Assembly (NCBI RefSeq): GCF_001487105.1
Contig: NZ_LN913001.1
Location: forward strand, 1,728,371 to 1,792,370
Length of the DNA: 64,000 nucleotides
DNA from: Mediterraneibacter massiliensis
GTDB lineage: Bacteria > Bacillota > Clostridia > Lachnospirales > Lachnospiraceae
Direction of reading: 5' to 3'
The stretch's first letter is position 1. Every line of letters starts with the position of its first letter. Under the pieces are notes generated by a model. It was not told the DNA's origin, searched no databases, and saw only the letters and a program-made list of their open reading frames with translations. The translations under genes and the position numbers were made by a program. Of this stretch, positions 52,187 through 61,733 are shown in pieces.

Positions 52187-53548
52187 ATGAGATTAAGAAG
52201 TAAATTAGCTATCAAATGTGCAAAAGGGACGAGCACTCTGATCAAAAAATTAAATCGAGGAAGCGGCGTAACACTTCCCGGATACGTTGCCCGTCTTATC
52301 GACCCGGATATTTTAACCGAATTATCCGGTCAGATCCGTGAAAAAATCATTGTCACAATGGGAACAAACGGAAAAACTACCACCAATGCAATCCTTTATC
52401 AGGCATTAAAAGCAGAAGATAAAAAGGTCATCATCAATCGCACTGGAGCGAATATGCTAAATGGAATTATTTCTGCCTTTGTGCTCTCTACAGACCGCCA
52501 CGGTCTGCTGGACGCAGACTATGCCTGTATCGAAGTAGATGAGATTGCCTCTGTGGGCGTTTTGCCAAAGCTCAAGCCAGACTGCGCCCTCCTGACAAAT
52601 ATCTCCAGAGACCAGCTGGATCGTTTCGGTGAAGTAGACATCACCTACAACAAATTGTTGACTGCCGTAACAAGTGTTCCAGACACCACGCTGATCATCA
52701 ACTGTGACGATATCCTCTCCTATTCTCTTGCAGAAAAGAGTGGGAACCCCTTTGTCACATATGGCATCAATGAACAGATTTTTGACGATATTTCCCGTTC
52801 CGAAATACGAGAAAGTATTTTCTGCCGTAACTGTGGAAAGAAACTGCACTATGATTTTTTCCACTATGGACAGCTTGGCATCTATCATTGCGCAAACTGC
52901 GGATGGAAGCGTCCCGTACCAGATCACACTGCTGAAAATATTGTTTTCCATGATGAAATATATTCTTTTGATATGGATGGGCTCTCTATTCATTCCACTG
53001 TACGGACACCTTACAATATATATAATACCCTCTCTGCCTATACGGCATTGAAGACTCTAGGGGCAGGCTATCAAGATTTTAAATCTATGATCGAAGCGTT
53101 TGACTATGGTAATAACCGTGAGAGTATTTTTACCATCAAAGGAGCCCGGGTACAGCTTCATCTTGCCAAAAATCCAATCGGTTTCCAGCAGAAGGTATCT
53201 CTTGTATTAAAAGATGATAAGCCAAAAGACATCATCATACAGATAAACGATACTTACCAAGATGGAGAGGATATTTCTTGGTTGTGGGACGTAGACTTTC
53301 AATATCTTTGTAACAGCCATGCGCAGTCTATTACGACTGCAGGTACCCGCAGGCACGATATGGGACTTCGTTTGAAGTATGAAGGCATTCCCTGTGACTC
53401 TACTACGGATCTGCGTACCGCTATTTTAGACCGTGCAGAAAACGGTACAAAAAATCTCTATGTGATCGTAAATTATTCCGGTCTCTACCGGACGAACCAT
53501 TTGCTCACTGCTCTGGAAAAAGAAACGGAAGGAGGCGCACTTTCATGA
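52187..53548 (+). CDS. murT: Lipid II isoglutaminyl synthase, MurT subunit
   Basis: A 453-residue Mur-ligase-like protein that, with GatD, amidates the alpha-carboxyl of D-Glu in lipid II. The ATP site is MGTNGKTTTNAIL (~58-70). The Cys4 zinc ribbon insertion, CRNCGKKLHY...YHCANCGWKRP (~208-245), is characteristic of MurT. The C-terminal DUF1727 domain contains KNPIGFQQ and the late catalytic part. RBS is weak. The stop overlaps the gatD start by four bases. Confidence 0.95.
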   Translation: MRLRSKLAIKCAKGTSTLIKKLNRGSGVTLPGYVARLIDPDILTELSGQIREKIIVTMGTNGKTTTNAILYQALKAEDKKVIINRTGANMLNGIISAFVLSTDRHGLLDADYACIEVDEIASVGVLPKLKPDCALLTNISRDQLDRFGEVDITYNKLLTAVTSVPDTTLIINCDDILSYSLAEKSGNPFVTYGINEQIFDDISRSEIRESIFCRNCGKKLHYDFFHYGQLGIYHCANCGWKRPVPDHTAENIVFHDEIYSFDMDGLSIHSTVRTPYNIYNTLSAYTALKTLGAGYQDFKSMIEAFDYGNNRESIFTIKGARVQLHLAKNPIGFQQKVSLVLKDDKPKDIIIQINDTYQDGEDISWLWDVDFQYLCNSHAQSITTAGTRRHDMGLRLKYEGIPCDSTTDLRTAILDRAENGTKNLYVIVNYSGLYRTNHLLTALEKETEGGALS

Positions 53549-54303
53549 AACTGACAATTGGACACTTATATCCTGATCTGTTGAATCTATACGGTGATCG
53601 GGGAAATATCCAATGTTTCCGCAAACGCCTTGAATGGCGCGGCATAGAAGCAGAAGTCATCCCTTTTCTGTCCGGAGATCCGATCGACTTTCAAAATCTT
53701 GACATCGTCCTCTTAGGCGGAGGTTCTGATCGGGAACAAGAAATCGTCTGCAATTATTTACTAGATATCCGGGATGACTTCCATAAATTCGTAGAAGATA
53801 ACGGCGTTGTTCTGGCTGTCTGCGGCGGCTATCAGCTTCTTGGAAAATATTACAAAACAGATAAAAAGACAATCCAGGGACTTTCTATTCTGGATATTAC
53901 CACAGAATGGCAGCCTGAACGTCTGATACGAAATATCGTTCTTAACAGTCCTCTGTTTGATACGCCTGTAGTAGGTTTTGAAAATCACGGAGGCCGCACA
54001 TATATCAAAGATCATACACCTTTCGGAAAAGTCTTCTATGGCCTGGGGAATACCGGAAAATCCGGTTATGAGGGAGTTGTCTATAAAAATGTGATCGCCA
54101 CTTACCTGCACGGTCCTCTACTTCCTAAAAACCCGCATGTATGCGATTATCTGCTGGAACGAGCGCTAAAACGCAAATACGGTCCCGATGTAACACTTTC
54201 TCCTCTGCCGGATGAACTCGAACATGCTGCCAATCAATATATCGTAGACAGATACAGTGATAAAAAGTATGTCTTAAAAGAAACCATTAAACGGCATACG
54301 TAA
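53545..54303 (+). CDS. gatD: Lipid II isoglutaminyl synthase, GatD glutamine amidotransferase subunit
   Basis: A 252-residue CobQ/CobB-type class I glutaminase. The catalytic Cys is in VLAVCGGYQLLG (~90-101) and the His in ATYLHGPLLPKNP (~185-197). It releases ammonia from glutamine for MurT. Opening LTIGHLYPDLLNLYGDRGN is the GatD hallmark. RBS GGAGG lies inside the murT end. Confidence 0.95.
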   Translation: MKLTIGHLYPDLLNLYGDRGNIQCFRKRLEWRGIEAEVIPFLSGDPIDFQNLDIVLLGGGSDREQEIVCNYLLDIRDDFHKFVEDNGVVLAVCGGYQLLGKYYKTDKKTIQGLSILDITTEWQPERLIRNIVLNSPLFDTPVVGFENHGGRTYIKDHTPFGKVFYGLGNTGKSGYEGVVYKNVIATYLHGPLLPKNPHVCDYLLERALKRKYGPDVTLSPLPDELEHAANQYIVDRYSDKKYVLKETIKRHT

Positions 54304-54309
54304 AAAGCA

Positions 54310-54337
54310 ACCGCCGTCACTTCTTCGTGACGGCGGT
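54310..54337. terminator. Bidirectional terminator between gatD and ftsH
   Basis: ACCGCCGTCAC/GTGACGGCGGT stem with a short TTCTTC loop, lying between convergent genes. T-rich sequence follows on both strands (minus: TGCTTTTTAC). Confidence 0.8.
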
Positions 54338-54344
54338 CTATTTC

Positions 54345-56180
54345 TTATATTTGTTCTTTCTTCTCCAATATTTCCATGAATTCCTCTCCTGTTATCGTTT
54401 CTTTCTCATACAGGTATTTCGCAAGTTCATGGAGTTTTCCTTCATTTTCTTTCAGCAGATGCATTGCCTTGTCGTAAGCATCTTTGACCGTCTGTATCAC
54501 CATCTCATCAATCGTCTTCGCTGTTTCCGGCGCACAACTTAAACTGCTGTCCCCGCCCAGATATGGATTGACATCTGTTTCCAGTGCCACCATGCCAAAA
54601 TATTCCGACATTCCATATTTTGTGACCATTGCTCTGGCCAGCTTTGTTGCCTGCTCAATGTCATTTGATGCACCCGTAGTGATAGAGTGAAAGATCAAAT
54701 CTTCTGCGCATCTTCCTCCTGTCAGCGTAGCAATACGGTTTTGTATTTCTTCCTTTGACATCAGATTGCGCTCTCCTTCTTCTACCTGCATTGTATATCC
54801 TAAAGCACCGGAAGTACGGGGAATGATCGTAATCTTTGTTACCGGCGCGGAATGAGACTGCAGGGCAGCCACAAGAGCATGGCCGATCTCATGATAGGAG
54901 ACAATCAGCTTTTCTTTCGTAGAAAGCACTTTATTCTTCTTTTGGTATCCTGCAATGACTACTTCTATACTCTCCTCCAGGTCTGCCTGGGTCACATATT
55001 TTCTATTTTCCCTGACAGCCCGCAGCGCAGCTTCATTGATCATATTAGCAAGTTCTGCGCCGGAAGCACCGGAAGCGGCACGCGCAATAGCATTAAAGTC
55101 TACATTATCGCCAATCTTGATCTTCTTTGCATGCACTTTCAGTATTTCTTCCCGGCCTTTTAGATCCGGAAGTTCTACAGGTATCCGGCGGTCAAATCTC
55201 CCCGGTCGCAACAATGCCGGATCTAATGTATCCGGACGGTTTGTAGCCGCAAGGATAACCACCCCTTTTGAAGCATCAAAACCATCCATCTCTGTCAGCA
55301 GTTGATTCAAAGTCTGTTCTCGTTCATCATTTCCGCCAAATCCCTGGTTATCGCGTTTCTTCCCAATTGTATCGATCTCATCAATAAAGACAATACAGGG
55401 AGCCTTTTCATTCGCCTGTTTGAACAGATCCCGCACCTTGGAAGCACCCATTCCTACAAACATCTCTACAAATTCAGAACCGGATATGGAGAAAAACGGA
55501 ACGTTTGCTTCTCCGGCCACCGCTTTTGCCAGAAGTGTTTTTCCTGTTCCCGGAGGTCCTACGAGAAGGGCTCCTTTGGGACAGGTTGCCCCAATTTCCT
55601 GATATTTCTGCGGATTATGCAGGAAATCCACAATCTCCGTCAGCAACTCCTTAGCCTCATCCTCTCCCGCCACATCATCAAATTTTATGCCAGTTGTAGA
55701 TGCCACATATACCTTTGCGTTACTCTTTCCAAACTGCATGAACGGATTGCCTGCACCGCCTCCGCCCATTTTTTTCATCATCTGGCGTGCAAGCAGCTGC
55801 CCTAATCCCCAGAATATCAGAAGTGGAACGATCCAGGTAAGGATAAAACTCAAAATCGGATTCATCTCTTCCTTCACAACTCTGCCAAAAGAACAGCCCG
55901 AATCATACAGGCGGTCCACTAATTCAGGATCGTCAAATGTCGTTGTTTCATAGTATTTTGGCTCTTTACTTTTATCTGTAAAATAAATGTTTTCATTTTC
56001 AATCTGTACTTTGGATACTTTTTGATTTTCCACCATCTTTAAAAAAGTACCATAATCTACCGTCTCCACTGACTGTCCCATAAATTTAGGAAAAATAAGG
56101 GCGTTTAAAAGGATCAGGACAGCCAGAGCGATCAAATAATATATATATAAGGGCCTCTTTGGCTTCTTTACTTGCTGCAT
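54345..56180 (-). CDS. ftsH: ATP-dependent zinc metalloprotease FtsH
   Basis: A 611-residue protein from ATG 56180 ([15 protein letters not shown]), with AGGAGG upstream. Two membrane helices (~12-28 and ~108-128) enclose a small external domain. The AAA module has Walker A GPPGTGKT (~205), Walker [10 protein letters not shown] (~260) and [22 protein letters not shown]. The zinc motif is HEIGH (~415), with a downstream Asp-containing segment. Degrades membrane and regulatory proteins. Only 31 bases separate it from the Mn-responsive ATPase gene upstream, so partial co-transcription is possible. Confidence 0.95.
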   Translation of the reverse strand: MQQVKKPKRPLYIYYLIALAVLILLNALIFPKFMGQSVETVDYGTFLKMVENQKVSKVQIENENIYFTDKSKEPKYYETTTFDDPELVDRLYDSGCSFGRVVKEEMNPILSFILTWIVPLLIFWGLGQLLARQMMKKMGGGGAGNPFMQFGKSNAKVYVASTTGIKFDDVAGEDEAKELLTEIVDFLHNPQKYQEIGATCPKGALLVGPPGTGKTLLAKAVAGEANVPFFSISGSEFVEMFVGMGASKVRDLFKQANEKAPCIVFIDEIDTIGKKRDNQGFGGNDEREQTLNQLLTEMDGFDASKGVVILAATNRPDTLDPALLRPGRFDRRIPVELPDLKGREEILKVHAKKIKIGDNVDFNAIARAASGASGAELANMINEAALRAVRENRKYVTQADLEESIEVVIAGYQKKNKVLSTKEKLIVSYHEIGHALVAALQSHSAPVTKITIIPRTSGALGYTMQVEEGERNLMSKEEIQNRIATLTGGRCAEDLIFHSITTGASNDIEQATKLARAMVTKYGMSEYFGMVALETDVNPYLGGDSSLSCAPETAKTIDEMVIQTVKDAYDKAMHLLKENEGKLHELAKYLYEKETITGEEFMEILEKKEQI

Positions 56181-56211
56181 TTTATTTCCTCCTTTTTCTC
56201 TTATATGCAAT

Positions 56212-58827
56212 TTACTTGAAAAGCGCTGCCCTCACTGCTTTCAAGATTTGAACGATTGGAATGTTCAAAGCTGCAAGTCCATATACTGTGAACAGCTGGG
56301 TCATAGTCAATGTCTGCACCTTAAAGATACTGTGCAGTCCCGGGATCATGACAACACTGGTAATCAGCGCAATACCAAGGACAAATGCACCGATCAAATA
56401 AATATTGTTTCCTACCGCTTTTGTAAAGACAACCGGTTTATCTGATTTACAGTTAAATCCGTGGAACAGTCTTGCGCAGCATAATGTTGCAAATGCCATC
56501 GTACTTGCAAGTAATGCGTTTCCGCCCTGATTATAACCGATCATAAAGGCGATCATTGTAGTTACACCGATCGATAACCCTTCGATTCCTACTTTTAACA
56601 GAAATTCTTTTGTCAAAATAGATTCATTCAGCGGTCTTGGTTTTTCTTTCATCACATCTTTTGTGTGAGGCTCCAGTCCCAATGCGATCGCCGGAAGACT
56701 GTCTGTCAGGAGATTGATGAACAATAAATGTACAGGCGCGAACGGTACCGGCAGCGCCGCAATAGAGGCATACAGTACGGCCAGAATAGCGCCAAAATTC
56801 CCTGACAGCAAAAACTGGATAGCGCTTTTGATATTACGGTAAAGATTTCTTCCATTTTCCACTGCTTTTACGATCGTAGCAAAATTGTCATCTGTCAGCA
56901 CCATTGCCGCAGCGTCCTTGGAAACTTCACTTCCTGTGATACCCATCGCTACACCTATGTCTGCCTGCTTAAGCGCCGGGGCGTCATTGACGCCGTCGCC
57001 TGTCATAGAGACGATATTCCCTTTATCCTGCCATGCTCTGACGATTCGTATTTTATGTTCCGGTGATACACGTGCATATACAGAGATACCTTCCACAAAA
57101 TCTTTCAGTTCTTCATCTGAAAGAGAATCAATCTCTGCGCCTTCACAGGCTTCCGATTCCTGTTCCAGGATCCCGATTCTCTTCGCGATTGCCGCAGCCG
57201 TTACTTTATGATCGCCTGTTATCATAATAGGACGGATACCTGCGCTCTTACATTCAGCTACCGCAGCCTTTGACTCCTCTCTCGGCGGATCCATCATAGC
57301 GACAAGGCCTAAAAATGTCAATCCATATTCATCTTCCAGTGATAATTCCAATTCATCTGAAACTATTTTATAGGCAAATCCCAATACTCTTAATCCGGAT
57401 CTGGAAAAAGCCTGGTTCTGCTCCTCGATCTTTTTTTTGTCCTCTTCGGTGATAGGACGTATTTCAGCACCGATCTGGATCTGCTCCATGCGTCCCATCA
57501 ATACATCTACGGCCCCTTTCACAAGCATCGTCGGTTTTCCTTCCATCGTATGCTTGGTGGACATCAGTTTTCTGTCACTGTCAAATGGGTTCTCACTTTC
57601 ACGAGGATATTTTTCTCTTACATCTTCCGGACAGACTCCCAGACGAGTGCCAAGATTGATCAGCGCAGTCTCCGTTGGATCACCGATTTCCACGCCATCT
57701 ATATTAGTAGAATCATTACAGAGGATACTAGCCAGAAGCAGCCTGCTATGTGAAAGATTCTGTGTATTGATCTCATCCGCCGCCACACAAGTCTCATCTA
57801 CATAATAATCCTCCACTGTCATTTTATTCTGTGTCAAAGTTCCAGTCTTGTCAGAACAGATGATAGACACACTGCCCAGACCTTCCACTGCCTGCAGTTT
57901 TCGTATGATCGCATGTTCCTTTGCCATTTTCTGTGTGCCAAAAGAAAGGACGATCGTGACGATTGAGCTTAATGCCTCTGGAATCGCCGCTACTGCGAGA
58001 GCTACCGCGAATAAGAAAGCATCCCCGATATTGTCTCCTCTAAATACACTGATGCCAAACAAGATTCCACAGAAGACTAATATCAATATAGAAAGTTTCT
58101 GCCCGAATTGATCCAGATTGATCTGTAACGGCGTTCTCTTCTCTGATGTCGTCTTTAATAGGCTTGCAATCTTTCCTACCTCTGTCTGCATGCCTATATC
58201 TGTTACTACAAAGGAGGCTCTTCCATATGTGACAAAACTTCCAGAATATACCATGTTTGTTCTGTCTCCAAGCGGCACTTCTCCTTGTATAGGTTCGATC
58301 GTTTTGTCAACGCCAAGGCTTTCTCCTGTCAGTGCACTTTCATCCACCTTCAGACTGGCTGATTCTAACAGACGTCCATCAGCTGGAATATAGTCTCCTG
58401 CGTCAAGCATGACTCTATCTCCTACCGTCACCTCCGCAGACGGGATCTGAATGACATTCCCATCTCTTAATACTTTTGCTTCTGGTCCGGAAAGCTTTTT
58501 CAAACTCGCAAGAGACTGCTCTGCCTTTACAGTCTGTACCGTTCCCAAAACAGCATTCATTGTGATAACGATCAAAATAACCGCTGTACTCTCTATATCT
58601 CCCAGAAAGCCGGATACGATCGCAGCTATGATCAATATGATGACAAGAAAATCTTTATACTGCTCTAAAAAAATCTGAAGCGTCGTCTTCTTTTTCCCCT
58701 CTACCAATTCATTTGGTCCGTATTTTTCCTGATGTTCTTTTACCTGACTGTCGCTAAGCGGCTCTGTCTGCCCGTTTATGTCTTGTAGAGTTTCCTCTCC
58801 CGACAACTGATAATATTTTTTCATCAT
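56212..58827 (-). CDS. PMCA-type P-type ATPase (Ca2+/Mn2+ exporter)
   Basis: About 871 residues from the tandem ATGs at 58827/58824 (MMKKYYQLSGEE) behind AGGAGG. Phosphorylation motif CSDKTGTLTQNKM (~340), TGESLGVDK (~175), hinge MTGDGVNDAPALKQADIG (~595). Membrane motifs AAIPEALSSIVTIVLSFG (M4) and LLFINLLTDSLPAIALGLEP (M6) are those of Ca2+-ATPases. A yybP-ykoY manganese riboswitch with terminator precedes it, so Mn2+ export is likely, as for streptococcal MgtA-type and lactococcal YoaB pumps. Ca2+ may also be a substrate. Confidence 0.92.
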   Translation of the reverse strand: MMKKYYQLSGEETLQDINGQTEPLSDSQVKEHQEKYGPNELVEGKKKTTLQIFLEQYKDFLVIILIIAAIVSGFLGDIESTAVILIVITMNAVLGTVQTVKAEQSLASLKKLSGPEAKVLRDGNVIQIPSAEVTVGDRVMLDAGDYIPADGRLLESASLKVDESALTGESLGVDKTIEPIQGEVPLGDRTNMVYSGSFVTYGRASFVVTDIGMQTEVGKIASLLKTTSEKRTPLQINLDQFGQKLSILILVFCGILFGISVFRGDNIGDAFLFAVALAVAAIPEALSSIVTIVLSFGTQKMAKEHAIIRKLQAVEGLGSVSIICSDKTGTLTQNKMTVEDYYVDETCVAADEINTQNLSHSRLLLASILCNDSTNIDGVEIGDPTETALINLGTRLGVCPEDVREKYPRESENPFDSDRKLMSTKHTMEGKPTMLVKGAVDVLMGRMEQIQIGAEIRPITEEDKKKIEEQNQAFSRSGLRVLGFAYKIVSDELELSLEDEYGLTFLGLVAMMDPPREESKAAVAECKSAGIRPIMITGDHKVTAAAIAKRIGILEQESEACEGAEIDSLSDEELKDFVEGISVYARVSPEHKIRIVRAWQDKGNIVSMTGDGVNDAPALKQADIGVAMGITGSEVSKDAAAMVLTDDNFATIVKAVENGRNLYRNIKSAIQFLLSGNFGAILAVLYASIAALPVPFAPVHLLFINLLTDSLPAIALGLEPHTKDVMKEKPRPLNESILTKEFLLKVGIEGLSIGVTTMIAFMIGYNQGGNALLASTMAFATLCCARLFHGFNCKSDKPVVFTKAVGNNIYLIGAFVLGIALITSVVMIPGLHSIFKVQTLTMTQLFTVYGLAALNIPIVQILKAVRAALFK

Positions 58828-58908
58828 GAAACCTCCTTTTCTTCTGAAAAAAGTATGGGAAGCAATACTTTTATGACTCAACACAGCGTGTTATTTGCTA
58901 TGGCATAT

Positions 58909-59040
58909 AAAAAATGAGACTTTCATTGCATACTTAAACGCAATAAAAGTCTCACTGTTTAATCACGATACGGATGAATACTCATCGTATTGACGACATC
59001 GCAAACGTTTTTATAAACGCCAGTTACTCCCTTTTACAAA
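58909..59040 (-). ncRNA. yybP-ykoY manganese riboswitch with intrinsic terminator
   Basis: On the minus strand AAAAGGGAGTAACTGG opens the aptamer. GTCGTCA follows the first hairpin arm, a second hairpin (TACGATGAG...CGTATCGTG) comes next, and GTGAGACTTTT closes P1. The 3' closing strand TGAGACTTTTATTGC also pairs with GCAATGAAAGTCTCA (58915-58954) as a terminator followed by TTTTTT. The expected switch is that Mn2+ stabilises P1, breaks the terminator and turns the exporter gene on. Confidence 0.85.
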
Positions 59041-59166
59041 AGATACTATAATGCATTTTTTATCTTCTGTCAATTCTGTTTACAATATTTTCATAATCTC
59101 AGACAGTGGAACCTATCTTAATTTATATGATCAGTATTTCCTCATATCAAAAATTTAAACCGTATT

Positions 59167-60507
<1,341 letters not shown>

Positions 60508-60527
60508 TTACCTCCTAAATATACAAA

Positions 60528-60555
60528 ATAGCCGGCAGACAATGCTGCCAGCTAT
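60528..60555 (-). promoter_or_regulatory. Hairpin in the gdhA leader
   Basis: ATAGC-GGCAG pairs with CTGCC-GCTAT and is followed on the minus strand by TTTTGTATATTT, 26 bases before the gdhA start. It may be an attenuator or the terminator of an upstream transcript. The rest of 60556-60788 shows no gene. Confidence 0.45.
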
Positions 60556-60788
60556 CTGTGACAGAATCATCTACTCGTCTATTCTATAAGGTAAATGCAA
60601 TTTTGTCAACAATAAATTTCATTTATTTTATAACTTTATCACTTCATTCAGATAAAATATATATGATTTTTTTGTAATTTTCTATTATTTTTCATAGAAA
60701 ATCGCCTTATGTAAAACTCAGAACTCATTCCTCTTACAAATTATTTTTGCAGGAATTGAATTTCATTTATTCATTTTTGTTTTTATTT

Positions 60789-61325
60789 TTATACAATTTT
60801 TCTTCTTTCCTTATAAGCGATCGTCAAAAAATCTATGAAATATACGAACAAAATAAGAAGACCTGCCTTTTCTCCTATACTGCGCGGTATTCCATCTACG
60901 ATCCGTTCTACCATACTGTGCAGGATCCCAAACAAGACCAATGTATAAACACCCCATGCAATGGTGCTTTCCAGGCACAAGATCCCTTTATAATTAAAAG
61001 GTTTATCTTTGTAATCCCACCAGATCTCTCCAAAGATTTTCTGCATGATCTTCGCCGTCACCCACTCGATAAAAGTCGCAAGCGCTGCTCCCAACACGAA
61101 AAGCAGCAGTTTATTATGACTGTAAGGATACAACACAAAATAAACCGTTAAAGCCCCCACCCCATATATGGGGCAAAAAGGACCTCTTGAAAAGCCCCGG
61201 TTCGTCCATTTCCTGTTGCAGATCGACATATAGATAGATTCTACGATCCATCCGAGTACACTGTATGTAAGGAACCACATAACGATATGATAAACATCCC
61301 TTCCAAAAATGACCCCATTCCACAT
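60789..61325 (-). CDS. CmpB-like putative ABC transporter permease (PF06541 type)
   Basis: A 178-residue polytopic membrane protein: VMWFLTYSVLGWIVESIY, NRGFSRGPFCPIYGVGAL and LATFIEWVTAKIMQKIF are the family's three conserved blocks. About five membrane helices. The ABC transporter link is a database name; its function is not established. RBS GAAGGAAGG precedes the start. It lies between rpsU and gdhA on the same strand. Confidence 0.85.
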   Translation of the reverse strand: MWNGVIFGRDVYHIVMWFLTYSVLGWIVESIYMSICNRKWTNRGFSRGPFCPIYGVGALTVYFVLYPYSHNKLLLFVLGAALATFIEWVTAKIMQKIFGEIWWDYKDKPFNYKGILCLESTIAWGVYTLVLFGILHSMVERIVDGIPRSIGEKAGLLILFVYFIDFLTIAYKERRKIV

Positions 61326-61387
61326 AATATTCCTTCCTTCTCCCTTAGAGCAGGTAAAGCCGCTCTTAAGGGCCTATCATGATACAA

Positions 61388-61418
61388 AAATAGAGTGTTG
61401 GATCACAACACTCTATTT
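61388..61418 (-). terminator. Terminator after rpsU
   Basis: AAATAGAGTGTTG/CAACACTCTATTT stem, loop GATCA region, followed on the minus strand by TTTTTGTATC. Confidence 0.8.
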
Positions 61419-61430
61419 ATCTGCACATCA

Positions 61431-61607
61431 TTAATTATATTTACGTTTTCTAGCGGCTTCAGATTTTTTCTTACGTCTAACGCTTGGTTTTTCGTAATGT
61501 TCTCTTTTACGAATCTCCTGCTGAATGCCTGCCTTTGCACAGTTTCTTTTGAATCTGCGTAAAGCACTATCTAACGTCTCGTTTTCTTTCACGATTACAT
61601 TCGACAT
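61431..61607 (-). CDS. rpsU: 30S ribosomal protein S21
   Basis: A 58-residue protein from ATG 61607 ([21 protein letters not shown]); a 26-codon upstream extension was rejected as untypical. The C-terminus is Arg/Lys-rich ([15 protein letters not shown]). It binds near the 3' end of 16S rRNA. It has its own terminator. Confidence 0.97.
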   Translation of the reverse strand: MSNVIVKENETLDSALRRFKRNCAKAGIQQEIRKREHYEKPSVRRKKKSEAARKRKYN

Positions 61608-61733
61608 AGTCTCACACCTAACCTCCCCTCCAGCCTTGTATTGTGCATCATACGACTGTTCGGGTATATTTATTGCACTACACAAGATTATATCATATTT
61701 TTCAGTTCCGTCAACTGTTTTCCTTCAAAAAAC

